Shown here: positions 1 through 9,435 of the stretch, piece after piece
Position numbering within the stretch: the stretch's first letter is position 1
Layout: the number at the start of each line of letters is the position of its first letter
DNA from: JAVVEZ01 sp032250895
GTDB lineage: Bacteria; Pseudomonadota; Gammaproteobacteria; Pseudomonadales; Pseudohongiellaceae
Length of the DNA stretch: 23,948 bases
NCBI GenBank assembly: GCA_032250895.1
Contig: JAVVEZ010000051.1
Location: 1 to 23,948 of the forward strand
Direction of reading: 5' to 3'
Program-made: the position numbers and the translations under genes
The notes under the pieces: generated by a model
Seen by the model: the letters and a program-made list of their open reading frames with translations, nothing else
Databases searched by the model: none
What the model was told of the DNA's origin: nothing

Positions 1-63
1 CAGGCTCATCAGGCTCATCAGGCTCATCAGGCTCATCAGGCTCATCAGGCTCATCAGGCTCAT
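1..63. repeat. 9-bp tandem repeat (7 perfect copies) coding for Asp-Glu-Pro units
   Basis: The unit CAGGCTCAT is repeated seven times without change from the first base, followed at 64-81 by two copies of a related unit, CGAACTCGT. On the minus strand these are in-frame codons giving (Asp-Glu-Pro)n and (Asp-Glu-Phe) in the zinc-ribbon protein. The array touches the window edge, so its full copy number is unknown. Confidence 0.95.
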
Positions 64-268
64 CGAACTCGTCGAACTCGTCGGGTTGGGGAGCGTCGGT
101 CGACAGCCTCTCCGTTGCCTGGCGCAGGGTGATTTTATTTTCCTCCGCCGCGAACACCCGCAGGCAGGAGCCGCAACGAACCAGCCCGTCTGCGACCAGC
201 AGTTGGGAGGCATTGATCCTGAAGGACATGCGGCAATTGGGACACTGGGTTAGAAGTGGGGTGGCCAT
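1..268 (-). CDS. Zinc-ribbon (MJ0042/DUF3426-type) protein, N-terminal part; 3' end off the window
   Basis: Reading the minus strand from the ATG at 268 gives a protein starting MATPLLTQCPNC. Cysteines at residues 9, 12, 32 and 35 (CPNC and CGSC) form the four-Cys finger of the MJ0042 zinc-ribbon family, often followed by a DUF3426 domain. After the finger comes an acidic low-complexity stretch of Asp-Glu-Phe and Asp-Glu-Pro repeats that runs off the left edge. The start lies 5 bp after the prmA stop, so the gene is probably translated from the same mRNA. In many gammaproteobacteria a gene of this kind sits between prmA and dusB-fis. Function is unknown; the family is usually described as a putative regulator or membrane-anchored protein. 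The finger is clear, but the C-terminal part cannot be seen. Confidence 0.85.
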   Translation of the reverse strand, partial: MATPLLTQCPNCRMSFRINASQLLVADGLVRCGSCLRVFAAEENKITLRQATERLSTDAPQPDEFDEFDEPDEPDEPDEPDEPDEPDEP

Positions 269-273
269 AGGCG

Positions 274-1209
274 TCAATCTTGGCTTTTCTCACGGGCAGT
301 ATCTGACTCTGAACGCAGCGCAGTGATCCGCACCCAGCCATCGAGGATTGCAGGCTCTTCAAGTGTGAACCAGGGACGGTAGGCGGCCATGACCGCCTCG
401 GCCTGTGCTTCGAGGATGCCTGACAACAACAGCCAGCCTCCGGGGCGCACAAAGCTTGCCAGCAGGTGAGCCAGGGAAATCAGGGGTGCGGCCAGGATAT
501 TCGCGGCGATGCCATCGACCCTGCCGGGCCTGCCACGGTTATAGTCTTGCAGGAAGGCGTCCGGCAGAAAGGTTTCAAAGCGTGTTGACGCGAGTTGGTT
601 CTTGTCACAGTTATCACGGCTGGCGAGCAGCGCCTGGGGATCGTTGTCCACGCCATAAACGCGGGTGGCGCCCAACAGCAGGGCGGCAATGCCGAGGATG
701 CCGGAACCACAGCCATAATCGATCAGCTCTTGTCCATCCAGATCCTGGCCATCGAGCCATTGCAGACACAGAGCCGTCGTGGGATGGGTGCCGGTGCCAA
801 AGGCCAGGCCGGGATCCAGCAGCAGGTTGATGGCAGTGGGATCGGGCGGGGCGCACCAACTGGGACAAATCCACAGACGCCTGCCGAAAGGCATGGGTTT
901 GAAGTCCGTCATCCATGCCCGCTGCCAGTTCTGATCGGCGAGCCTGGTCCAATTCACGGGCGGCAGGATGTCGGGCAGAAAATCGGTTTTTAGGCCTTCA
1001 ATGAGCGTGGCAATGGCCAGATCTGCCGGATACAGACCGGTGATCAGAATGTCCGACCAGAGCGGGGTTTCTCCGGGGCCGGGTTCGAGCAGAGGCTGAT
1101 CGGCCGCGTCCGTCATCGTGACAGACAGGGCGCCGCTGTTTTCCATCGAGGCTTCCACGCGGTGGGCGCGTTCCGGGTCGGTCCTGATCTGTAATTGAAG
1201 CCAAGTCAT
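274..1209 (-). CDS. prmA: Ribosomal protein L11 methyltransferase PrmA
   Basis: PrmA is a cytoplasmic S-adenosylmethionine-dependent enzyme that trimethylates lysines and the N-terminus of ribosomal protein L11. The protein shows family blocks in order: an N-terminal domain starting MTWLQLQ, FGRRLWICPSW near residue 108, DPGLAFGTGTHPTT near residue 132, and the SAM-binding motif IDYGCGSGILGIAALLLGA near residue 163. NILAAPL and LSGILEAQAE follow in the C-terminal third. The length of about 311 residues is close to the roughly 293 of the E. coli protein. I place the start at 1209 because family members begin M-P/T-W-hydrophobic-Q; an in-frame ATG at 1221 would add four residues, and neither start has a strong ribosome binding site. 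It lies 26 bp after accC and 5 bp before the zinc-ribbon gene, in the common accB-accC-prmA order. Confidence 0.96.
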   Translation of the reverse strand: MTWLQLQIRTDPERAHRVEASMENSGALSVTMTDAADQPLLEPGPGETPLWSDILITGLYPADLAIATLIEGLKTDFLPDILPPVNWTRLADQNWQRAWMTDFKPMPFGRRLWICPSWCAPPDPTAINLLLDPGLAFGTGTHPTTALCLQWLDGQDLDGQELIDYGCGSGILGIAALLLGATRVYGVDNDPQALLASRDNCDKNQLASTRFETFLPDAFLQDYNRGRPGRVDGIAANILAAPLISLAHLLASFVRPGGWLLLSGILEAQAEAVMAAYRPWFTLEEPAILDGWVRITALRSESDTAREKSQD

Positions 1210-1235
1210 CGTTTTCTGCATCCAGGCATCTAAAG

Positions 1236-2576
1236 TCAGGATTTAAGCTTGTTTTCGAGATAGTGTATGTTCACACCGCCGGCCCTGAAACCCGCATCCC
1301 GCAGAATTTCCTTGTGCAGTGGAATATTGGTTTTGATGCCATCGATCAGAATTTCATCCAGGGCATTGTGCATGCGGGCGAAGGCTTCGTCGCGGGTAGC
1401 GCCATAGCTGATGAGTTTGGCCACCAGCGAGTCGTAATGGGATGGCACGGTATAGCCACTGTAGATATGGGAATCGACCCGGATGCCATTGCCGCCGGGG
1501 GCATGGAAGAGTTTGATCTTGCCGGGGCTGGGAATGAAGGACACCGGGTCTTCGGCATTGATGCGGCATTCGAGGGCATGCCCGCGGATGACGATGTCTT
1601 CCTGGCGCAGGTCGAGACTTTGCCCGGAAGCAATCAATAGCTGTTGCTTGACGATATCAACCCCGGTGACCCATTCGGTGACCGGATGCTCCACCTGAAC
1701 CCTGGTATTCATTTCGATGAAATAGAAATGCCCGTCCTGATACAGAAATTCGAGTGTCCCGGCTCCCCGGTATTTGATCTGCTGACAGGCGCGGATGCAG
1801 GACTGCATCACGGCCTGGCGCTGCTGTTCAGGAATGCCCGGTGCCGGGGCCTCTTCCACGACTTTCTGGTGCCGCCGCTGCAGGGAGCAGTCACGGTCGC
1901 CAAGGCAGACCGCCCGGCCTCTGCCATCACCGAGCACCTGGATTTCCACATGGCGTGGGTTGCCGAGAAACTTTTCCAGATACACTTCATCGCTGCCAAA
2001 AAACGCATTGGCCTCGGTCTGGGTCACATGGATGGATTTGAGCAGGGCGGCCTCATTGTGGACCACACGCATCCCGCGGCCACCACCACCGGCTGCCGCC
2101 TTGATCATCACGGGGTAGCCGATGTTGCGGGCAATGGTGAGTGTCCTCTCGTTATCTTCGGTGATCGGACCATCCGATCCCGGAACGGTGGGTACCCCGG
2201 CCTTGCGCATGACGTTGATGGCCGACACCTTGTTGCCCATGGCCCGAATCGTTTCCGGTGCCGGACCTATGAACACGAAGCCGCATTTTTCCACCTGCTC
2301 TGCAAATTCGGCATTTTCCGCGAGAAAACCATAGCCGGGATGGACGGCATTGGCATCGGTGACTTCCATGGCGCTGATGATGGCGGGAACGTTCAGGTAA
2401 CTTTTGGCGCTGGCAGGGGGGCCGATACAGACCGACTCATCGGCCAGACGCACATGCATCAGATCACGATCGGCAGTGGAGTGCGCCGCCACGGTCCGGA
2501 TGCCAAGTTCCTTACAGGCCCGTAATATGCGCAGGGCAATCTCTCCGCGGTTTGCAATAAGAACTTTTTCCAGCAT
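1236..2576 (-). CDS. accC: Acetyl-CoA carboxylase, biotin carboxylase subunit AccC
   Basis: AccC carboxylates the biotin of BCCP using ATP and bicarbonate, the first half-reaction of acetyl-CoA carboxylase and the committed step of fatty acid synthesis. The 446-residue protein matches the family length (449 in E. coli). Visible blocks: N-terminal MLEKVLIANRGEIALRILRA, VHPGYGFLAENAEFA, the glycine-rich ATP-grasp loop KAAAGGGGRGMRVV, the HVEIQVLGDG strand, and the active-site segment FIEMNTRVQVEHPVTE with its Glu and Arg residues. The C-terminal biotin carboxylase domain contains GHALECRINAEDP. It lies 136 bp downstream of accB on the same strand, so accB and accC are probably co-transcribed as in other gammaproteobacteria. 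Nothing is missing or unusual. Confidence 0.98.
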   Translation of the reverse strand: MLEKVLIANRGEIALRILRACKELGIRTVAAHSTADRDLMHVRLADESVCIGPPASAKSYLNVPAIISAMEVTDANAVHPGYGFLAENAEFAEQVEKCGFVFIGPAPETIRAMGNKVSAINVMRKAGVPTVPGSDGPITEDNERTLTIARNIGYPVMIKAAAGGGGRGMRVVHNEAALLKSIHVTQTEANAFFGSDEVYLEKFLGNPRHVEIQVLGDGRGRAVCLGDRDCSLQRRHQKVVEEAPAPGIPEQQRQAVMQSCIRACQQIKYRGAGTLEFLYQDGHFYFIEMNTRVQVEHPVTEWVTGVDIVKQQLLIASGQSLDLRQEDIVIRGHALECRINAEDPVSFIPSPGKIKLFHAPGGNGIRVDSHIYSGYTVPSHYDSLVAKLISYGATRDEAFARMHNALDEILIDGIKTNIPLHKEILRDAGFRAGGVNIHYLENKLKS

Positions 2577-2712
2577 GGGTGAGTATCTACCTATAGTGAA
2601 GCTTTGAAGATGAAGGACATACGGACTCTTGCCTGCGGGGCCCTGCCCAGATCCCTGTCGGGTGCATCAGAAAAACCGGCTTGCGGACCACAGAGCCCCC
2701 GCGACATGGCTA

Positions 2713-3165
2713 TCAGGTGATGGCGATCAGGGCTTGATCAAATTCAACCGGCTCGCCATCCTGCAGAAAAATTTCCGCTACCACCCCGGACTTGTCGGCT
2801 TCGATCTGGTTCATCATTTTCATGGCCTCCACGATGCAGATGACATCCCCGGCCTTGACCTGGCTGCCGATCTCGACAAAGGGTGGCGATGTGGGTGAGG
2901 GCGAACGGTAAAACGTGCCCACCATCGGTGATTTCACGACGTGCCCGCTGCTGGCTGGCGGGGCCGTTTCAGCCTGGGTGGCCGGGCCGGCCGCAGATGC
3001 CGGGGCGGCTGAAGCCATGACCTGATAATGCGGTGGGGCAGGCATGAAGGACTGGCTGTTGCCCCGGCTGATCCGGACGGATTCCTCGCCTTCCTTTATT
3101 TCTATCTCCGACACATTGGATTCTTCCAGCAGCTCGATCAGTTTTTTGACTTTTCTAATATCCAT
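2713..3165 (-). CDS. accB: Biotin carboxyl carrier protein of acetyl-CoA carboxylase AccB
   Basis: AccB carries the biotin that shuttles the carboxyl group between AccC and the AccA/AccD carboxyltransferase. The 150-residue protein (156 in E. coli) starts MDIRKVKKLIELLEES, as usual for the family. A Pro/Ala-rich linker at about residues 41-72 is followed by the biotinyl domain at about 73-150. The biotinylation motif EAMKMMNQIEAD places the modified lysine at residue 116. The protruding 'thumb' region near residues 87-96 (RSPSPTSPPF) is present. The gene is 62 bp downstream of aroQ and 136 bp upstream of accC on the same strand. Confidence 0.97.
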   Translation of the reverse strand: MDIRKVKKLIELLEESNVSEIEIKEGEESVRISRGNSQSFMPAPPHYQVMASAAPASAAGPATQAETAPPASSGHVVKSPMVGTFYRSPSPTSPPFVEIGSQVKAGDVICIVEAMKMMNQIEADKSGVVAEIFLQDGEPVEFDQALIAIT

Positions 3166-3227
3166 GGAACACTCGTTAACCTTGTATGATGTGTAATGTG
3201 AGATTTGACCCCGAATTTGTCAGGGTG

Positions 3228-3674
3228 TCACTGTCTTTTTTCAATCCTGGTGATTGCTGCCTGCAGGGCCAGGTCATAGCCCTGGGCGCCAAGACCGACA
3301 ATGCTGCCCACGGCAATATCCGCCAGATAGGAATGGCGACGAAAAGCCTCCCGGGCGTGGATGTTGGATATGTGCACCTCGATAAAGGGGATGGCGACGC
3401 CCAGCAGGGCATCCCGCAAGGCGACACTGGTGTGGGTCAGCGCCGCCGGATTGATGATGATGAAGTTGATGCCTTCTTTGCGGGCATCATGGATGCGGTC
3501 GATGATTTCGTATTCTGCGTTGCTTTGCAGGAACTGCAAGTGATGTCCGGCGGTCTGACACTGGGCAGTGAGTGCGGCATTGATGTCTGCGAGGGTTTGC
3601 GATCCATAAACGGCAGGTTCGCGTGAGCCCAGGAGGTTGAGATTGGGTCCGTTGATAACAAGTATGGATGCCAT
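3228..3674 (-). CDS. aroQ: 3-dehydroquinate dehydratase, type II
   Basis: Type II dehydroquinase converts 3-dehydroquinate to 3-dehydroshikimate in the shikimate pathway. From the ATG at 3674 the protein is 148 residues, the normal length. Motifs are NGPNLNLLGSREP at residues 8-20, the catalytic Tyr 23 in VYG, NPAALTHTSVALRDAL around residues 75-90, and EVHISNIHAREAFRRHS with the catalytic His 101. The reading frame stays open upstream to an ATG at 3812, but that 46-residue extension has no family counterpart and crosses the likely promoter, so I reject it. It is the first gene of the aroQ-accB-accC-prmA cluster and is divergent from tamA. Confidence 0.96.
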   Translation of the reverse strand: MASILVINGPNLNLLGSREPAVYGSQTLADINAALTAQCQTAGHHLQFLQSNAEYEIIDRIHDARKEGINFIIINPAALTHTSVALRDALLGVAIPFIEVHISNIHAREAFRRHSYLADIAVGSIVGLGAQGYDLALQAAITRIEKRQ

Positions 3675-4020
3675 TGCTTTTCTGCCGGAGTGATTGATGC
3701 CCGCCCGAGGTGAATGGATAAAAGCCAGGCTGAACAAAATTTTGTTATTTTTCAGCCACTTTTGTCCCCGCTCATTATAAGAATTTATGCTGATAAATCT
3801 ATGGGTATTCACAAATTACTTTGCTTTTTTTCGAAGTTGGCCGGTTTTCGAGGAATTTTCGTGCATTGCTGCGTTCGGGGATGAAGCGGGGCCGATTTAT
3901 CTTCATCATTTTCAGGCATACTGATAACGCTGGTGCTGGATAAAACAGCTGTGGGTCCGGCTATCGGAAGAATGATGGCGGACTCTTTTTTGGATGTGTG
4001 TGACGGTAATGACACGATAT
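3675..4020. other. Divergent intergenic region between aroQ and tamA
   Basis: About 345 bp without a convincing gene. The part from 3720 to 3900 is clearly richer in A and T than the flanking genes, as expected for a promoter region driving aroQ leftward and tamA rightward. A TATAAT sequence on the minus strand at 3779-3774 is the best single element. I could not settle on a promoter for tamA. The open reading frames here are short, overlap each other on both strands and resemble no family I know. Confidence 0.6.
3774..3779 (-). promoter_or_regulatory. Putative -10 element upstream of aroQ
   Basis: A perfect TATAAT reads on the minus strand about 100 bp upstream of the aroQ start, within an A/T-rich stretch. 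No convincing TTGACA-like -35 lies 16-18 bp further upstream; the hexamers there are TAGATT or ATAGAT. The call rests on the -10 and on position alone. Confidence 0.4.
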
Positions 4021-5745
4021 ATGAAGGATATGGCGCCGCTTGGCCTGCTGATGGTGCTGCTGAGTTTTTGCGCAGCAGCGGCCGAGGCTCCCGCCATCAC
4101 CATCGATGGCGTCAGTGATGAGCTGGCCGACAATATCCGCAGTCAGTTGCGGCTTGCTGCGGAACCCTGCGAGACCCCCTTGCCCAGACTGTTGCGCCTC
4201 TTGCCGCAGGCCCGCAGCGATGCCGAGAACGGGCTCGAGGCGCTGGGTTATTATCACAGTGACATCAAAACCGATCTGACCCGGGAAGAAAATTGCTGGG
4301 CGCTGCACATTGCGGTAATGCCGGGTGCCCCGATATTGCTCGATGAGATCACCATTGCAATACAGGGTGACCAGGCGACCCGGGACTTGTTCGGAGACCT
4401 TGTCGAAAACAATATTCTCAAAAAGGGCCGGCAGCTCGATCATGGGGAATATGAGCAGGTAAAAAACCGCCTGAGCGCACTGGCCGTTGAGCGCGGTTTT
4501 TTTGCTGCCCGCTTTTTGAAATCCGAAGTGCAGGTGGACCTGGTCAGTGATCTGGCCGATGTCGTCATCAACTTCGATCCGGGTCAGCGTTTCCGCTTTG
4601 GCCTGATCAGCATCGAAACCGGCGGTTCACTGTCTGACCGCTTCGTCCGCAGCATGGTGCCGTTCGCGCCCGGCGATTTCTATAGCAGTGACGACCTGGT
4701 GGCCTTGCGGCGCAACCTCGATCGCAGCCAGTACTTCCGCCAGATCAGTATCAATCCGCGGTTGGCGCTGGCCCGGCAACAGGCCATCCCGGTGGAGATC
4801 GATCTGGTTCCCTACCTGCGGCGTTCCTACACCGCCGGTCTTGGTTTCACCACGGATACCGGGCCCCGGATGCGCCTGGGCTATATCGACCGTTATGTCA
4901 ATCAGAAGGGGCATCGCTTCGATGGCAATTCAACCCTTTCCCCGGTGCGTTCCGAGCTCAACCTCAATTACATGCTGCCGCTGGAAAATTCCACCACTGA
5001 AAGTCTGAATTTCAGTGGTGGAGTGATTCACGAAGACAATGATACCTTCAACAGCGATCGCTTCAAGCTGGAAGGCTCCTATCGCAACGAGTCTGACTCG
5101 GGCTGGCAGCGCAAGGTGTTCGTGAATTTCCTGCTGGATGAATTCAACATCGATGTTCAGAACGAATTCAGCCAGTTGACCGTGCTGGGCGCGGACATTG
5201 CCAGGACCCAGACGGACGATATCATCAATCCGAGCCGGGGCTGGAAATTGTTTGCGCAGGTCAGGGGCAGTTCATCCCTGCTGTCCGATGTGAGTTTCAT
5301 GCAGATCTATGGCAGCGCCAAGAGTGTGCTGGCGCTGGGGCCGGGCCGGGTTCTGAGCCGCCTGGAAGTGGGCTCGACCTGGGTGGGCGATCAACAGGAA
5401 TTGCCGGTGTCGGTGCGTTTTTTCAGCGGTGGCGACCAGAGTGTGAGAGCGCATGATTATCAGACATTGGGGCCGCTCAATGAAAACGGCCAGGTCATTG
5501 GCGGCCGGCACCTGCTGGTGGGCAGTGTGGAATATGATTTTCCGGTGCGCCCCGACTGGCGGCTGGCCCTGTTCTATGATGCCGGCAATGCCTTTGCCAA
5601 CCTGGCTGAGATCAAGGTGAAACATACCCTCGGCCTGGGTGTGCGCTGGTTGACGCCGATTGGCCCGATTCGTCTGGATTTTGCCCAGGGACTTGGCAGA
5701 ACGGACGGCTTTCGCATCCATATCACCATGGGACCGGATCTGTGA
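4021..5745 (+). CDS. tamA: Translocation and assembly module subunit TamA (Omp85 family)
   Basis: TamA is an outer-membrane Omp85 protein that works with the periplasm-spanning TamB in envelope biogenesis. From the ATG at 4021 the protein has a signal peptide (MKDMAPLGLLMVLLSFCAAA, cleavage after the AAAAEA region), about 240 residues of POTRA domains, and a C-terminal 16-strand beta-barrel domain ending GFRIHITMGPDL. Family blocks include RRSYTAGLGFTTDTG at the first barrel strands, FFSGGDQSVR in the loop-6 region, and GLGVRWLTPIGPIRLDFAQ near the end. Length is about 574 residues, close to E. coli TamA (577). In-frame ATGs at 3994 and 4009 would add 9 or 4 residues; 4021 gives the cleanest signal peptide. 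The stop codon shares one base with the tamB ATG (TGATG), which implies translational coupling. The loop-6 motif reads VRAH where Omp85 proteins usually have VRG(F/Y). Confidence 0.93.
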   Translation: MKDMAPLGLLMVLLSFCAAAAEAPAITIDGVSDELADNIRSQLRLAAEPCETPLPRLLRLLPQARSDAENGLEALGYYHSDIKTDLTREENCWALHIAVMPGAPILLDEITIAIQGDQATRDLFGDLVENNILKKGRQLDHGEYEQVKNRLSALAVERGFFAARFLKSEVQVDLVSDLADVVINFDPGQRFRFGLISIETGGSLSDRFVRSMVPFAPGDFYSSDDLVALRRNLDRSQYFRQISINPRLALARQQAIPVEIDLVPYLRRSYTAGLGFTTDTGPRMRLGYIDRYVNQKGHRFDGNSTLSPVRSELNLNYMLPLENSTTESLNFSGGVIHEDNDTFNSDRFKLEGSYRNESDSGWQRKVFVNFLLDEFNIDVQNEFSQLTVLGADIARTQTDDIINPSRGWKLFAQVRGSSSLLSDVSFMQIYGSAKSVLALGPGRVLSRLEVGSTWVGDQQELPVSVRFFSGGDQSVRAHDYQTLGPLNENGQVIGGRHLLVGSVEYDFPVRPDWRLALFYDAGNAFANLAEIKVKHTLGLGVRWLTPIGPIRLDFAQGLGRTDGFRIHITMGPDL

Positions 5746-8700
5746 TGATCGGACTGTTCAAGAAAATCCTGCTCCGGCTGTTGCTGATTCCGCTGCTGTT
5801 GCTGGCGGTCCTGTTGTTTGCCGTGTTGCTGACTTTGCGCACGGAGAGCGGCAGTCGCTGGCTGCTCAGGGAGGCCATGGACTATTACAGCACGAACACG
5901 GGAGACCGCCTCGAACTGGGCAGGGTCAGCGGGAGTCTCCTGTATGGCCTGCATCTGGAACAGTTCAGCTATGCGGCCGCGCCGGCAAGTGGAAGCGGCG
6001 CGGGCACTGCCGAGTTCAGCATCGGGAGCCTGGATTTTTCCTGGCGCCCGGAAGCACTGCTGGCTTCGGAGCTGAGGGTGCAGTCATTGCAGCTCAGGGA
6101 TGTCACTGTGAATATCCTCAACGACGATCTGACGAACCCCGCTCCAGCTCCGGATATTCCCCAAGTTCTCGACTCCGTGCTGCGGCTGCCATGGCATATT
6201 CGTCTGGCTGCGGTTCAGCTGGAACAGGCCCGGATAACGCTGGACGGGCAGCAGTTTGCCGTGGCCGAACTGGGCTTCGATGCCCGCCTTGGCGGGGGTG
6301 AACTGCGGCTTGACCGTCTCCGGCTGGCAGCGGCGGGTTTCGAGCTGGACAGCGAGCTGCGGCTGCTGGCCGAAGGGCTGGCAATCAGCGCCAGTGGACA
6401 GTGGCGCTTGCGCTCGACTGCCCAGAATTTTGCCGGAGAGTACGAGATCGGCGGGAATCTGGAGAGCTTGAATCTCAGCCATCGTCTGACGGCGCCCCTG
6501 CTGGTCACCAGCAAGGGTACGCTGCAGCCGGGTTTGCTGGAACAGACGCCGCCGCAGTTCGCCCTGGTGCATGACTTCGGGAATGTTCTTGCCCTGCTGC
6601 CGGAGCTGGCACCCGTTCAGTCCTTGTCGGGACGGCTCAACAGCAGTGGTAGCCCCGAACGGGTGCTGCTGAGCGCAGAGCTGGAGCTGGAACTGGCGGG
6701 CCTGGAACCCTTCAGCCTGACGCTGAACGCGGATTATGCCGATGCCGCACTGCACCTTGCCGCCATCGATATCCGGAATTCCCTGCTGGCGTTGCGGGCC
6801 AGCGCGGTGCTCGATTTGCAGCCTGACATCGCCGGCAACATCGACTGGCAACTGCAAAGGCTGGATCTGAGCAGGAATGAAATTCCCGGGTTCAGCCTGC
6901 GTGAGGCCAGCGGTGAGGGGAGCCTTGATTTCAGCCTGCCAGATTCAGGATTCAGCGCATCCCTGCAGTTGCGGCAACTTGCCGGGCAGCTCAATGACTA
7001 CCCCTTGTCGCTACAGGGCGATCTCGAGATCGGCCCCAAGGGCCTCGAGGACATCAGGCTGGCAGTCAGTCTGGAAGACAGCACACTGGCACTGGCGGGC
7101 AGTGCATCGGAACAGCTGGCGCTCAGCTGGAATCTGAATATACCGACGCTGCCGGCAGTGCTGCCGGGCCTGTCGGGCCGGCTGCAGGGCGAAGGGCTGC
7201 TGGGCGGCAGCCGGGCAGCCCCCGAATTCAGCGGTCGTCTGGATGGTGACGACCTGAAGTATGTGTTGGCAGGCAATGAATACAGCCTGCAGCAACTGCG
7301 CCTGGAGGCCGGTCATGCCGGCAGTATCAACAACATTACATTGAAACTCAGTGGCCTGGGACTTCCCGTCGGGGACGAGGTATACCGGGTGGATGACAGT
7401 GCCGTGACCCTGGTGGGGACGCCACAGCAGCATGAGCTGGGGCTTGCCATCCGTGCAGCTGAGCTCAGTGTGGACCTGAGGGGCAATGGCCGCTTTGCGG
7501 CAAACAGCTGGGCGGCGGCACTGGACAGGGCCACCATCCGTTCCGCCTATGGTGACTGGCAGTTGCAGGATTCCCTGGCGCTGACGGTGTCCGGGGAGCA
7601 GGCAGCTTACGAGCGTCATTGCTGGGAATTTGAGCAGATACAGTTGTGCAGCGCCGGCACCTGGCGTGCTGCCGGCGGCCTGGCGGCGAATCTGGAAATT
7701 GCGGGCTTTCCGCTGGCTTATTTCAATGACAGCGAGATTGCGCCCGAGTTGAAAACAGGCCCGGACAGCGTCAAGCCCCCCGGCTTTATGCGCCTGCAGC
7801 AGGCCTATGCCGTCAGTCCCGGGAAAGATGCAAGAATTGATGGAACGCTTGCCATGAAAATTGCCTTGTCAGATTTTTTCAATGACAAGTCCAAACCTGG
7901 TCTGGATGCCGATGTCAGCATGGAAAATGTCAGCATCGGCCTCTTGTTTGGCCGGGATGATGACACGCAGGATTTTCAGCCAGAGCTCAATGTCTTTCAT
8001 ATTGACAAGCCCTCACTGCATGTGACGCTGGCCGACGCCAACTGGCAGCTTGCCAGCAGTTTCGAGGTTTACGAACAGGATGAGACGAACCAGAATCTGG
8101 ATTTGCAGGGCTTCTTCGACGGGCAGTTGAGCCTGGCCCCGGATGACAGTATTGCCGGTGAATTTTCACTGGATTTCGATGACATCGCCTGGCTGGAAGC
8201 TTTTCTGCCAGACCTGCGGGCCAGTCATGGCCAGTTGAAAGCCCGGGCAAGAGTGAATGGCAATCCAGGCCGTCCCTTGTTTCTGGCGGATGTGCAGTTG
8301 CAGGATGCTGGTTTCAGTTTGCCGGAATACGGTCTCGACATCAGTGCATTGAATGTTCACCTGAACAGTGATGCCAACAATGAAATGACGCTGTCCGGAT
8401 CGGCGCGCTCCGGTGCCGGATCGTTGACGCTGACCAGCCAGATCCATACGCCGTTTTTGCCGCAGCGCAATTTGAGTCTTGACCTTGTGGGTGAAAATGT
8501 TCAGATCGTGAACCGGACGGACAGCCAGGTCGCAGTGAGTCCCGATCTGAGTCTGACGCTCAGTGATGCCGGCCTTGATTTCCAGGGCCGCGTCGATATT
8601 CCGCTGCTCTTTCTGGACCTGCGGGGGGGGAATGAACTGATCAATACCAGCACCAGCGTTTCGGATNNNNNNNNNNGTGGTGGTCAATGCGCCCGCCGGC

Positions 8701-9435
8701 GTCAGCCGCGATACCGAGGTGCTCAAAAGAATTCCGGTGCAGGGCAAGCTGGCTCTGGGGCTGGGCGATGACGTCCGGGTTCGGGCGCAGGGACTGGAAT
8801 TGCAGCTTCAGGGTGAACTTGACGTGGAACAGACGACGGGCCGTTCGACCCTGACCTATGGTGAAGTGGCGATCACCGAGGGGCGCTACAGAATTTATGG
8901 GCAGGAGCTGAAAATAGACAATGGCAAGCTGCTGTTTTTTGGCAACATGCTGAACCCCGCGCTGGATATCAGAGCCTACCGCCAGGTGCGGGAAACCGTG
9001 GTGGGTGTGCAGATCAACGGGACCATCCGCAATATGGAGAGTCATCTGTTCTCAACACCTGCACTGCCGGATAGCGAGGTTCTTTCAATGCTGATTACAG
9101 GAAAGTCATTCAAAAATATTGGCAGTCAGGACAGCGACAGTCTGCTTGCCAGCATTGCCAATCTCGGCATAGAGCAGGGTCAGGGCCTGACCAACAGCAT
9201 CCGCAACAAGCTTGGCCTGGATGCCATCGAGGTCGATGGCGGTTCCAACCTGTATGACAGTTCCCTGGGGCTGGGGAAATATCTTACCGAGGATATCTTC
9301 ATGAGCTATAAACTCGGGCTGTTTGACCGGCAATCCACGCTGGGGGTGGATTACACCTTGACCGATCGTATCAAGCTGGAAGTAAAGTCGGGCATCAGCC
9401 AGAGTGTGGATATTACCTATACCGTAGAGAAATGA
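5745..9435 (+). CDS. tamB: Translocation and assembly module subunit TamB, interrupted by an assembly gap
   Basis: TamB is a very long inner-membrane-anchored periplasmic protein with a beta-taco fold that partners TamA and is implicated in outer-membrane protein assembly and phospholipid transport. An N-terminal membrane anchor (residues about 8-30, rich in Leu) is followed by more than 900 residues of repetitive short beta-strands. The C-terminal DUF490/TamB domain shows GEVAITEGRYRIYGQELKI, SDPALP-like TPALPDSEVLSMLITGKSF, and YKLGLFDRQSTLGVDYTLTD near the end. The N-run at 8667-8676 puts the two halves in different frames; 974 codons precede it and 252 residues follow, about 1226 in total against 1259 in E. 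coli. The start is the ATG at 5745 overlapping the tamA stop; a GTG at 5742 is a less likely alternative. I treat this as one intact gene with a sequencing gap, not a pseudogene. Confidence 0.93.
8667..8676. other. Assembly gap (10 Ns) inside tamB
   Basis: Ten consecutive undetermined bases. The tamB frame ends on a complete codon (GAT) at 8666 and resumes on a complete codon (GTG) at 8677, so the true gap length must be a multiple of three. Ten is therefore a placeholder, not a measured length. Confidence 0.97.

Noticed and set aside
1..81. CRISPR-like direct repeats at the left edge
   Set aside because: The units are 9 bp, adjacent without spacers, and form codons of the zinc-ribbon gene.
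1644..2525. 293-codon open frame on the plus strand
   Set aside because: Antisense to accC; no recognisable motifs.
3675..3812. N-terminal extension of aroQ by 46 residues
   Set aside because: AroQ proteins start at the M-x-x-I/L-V-I-N-G-P-N-L block; the extension crosses a TATAAT-containing A/T-rich region.
8677..9435. A separate 252-residue gene downstream of tamB
   Set aside because: It is the C-terminal TamB domain, put out of frame only by the ten Ns; there is no start signal of its own.
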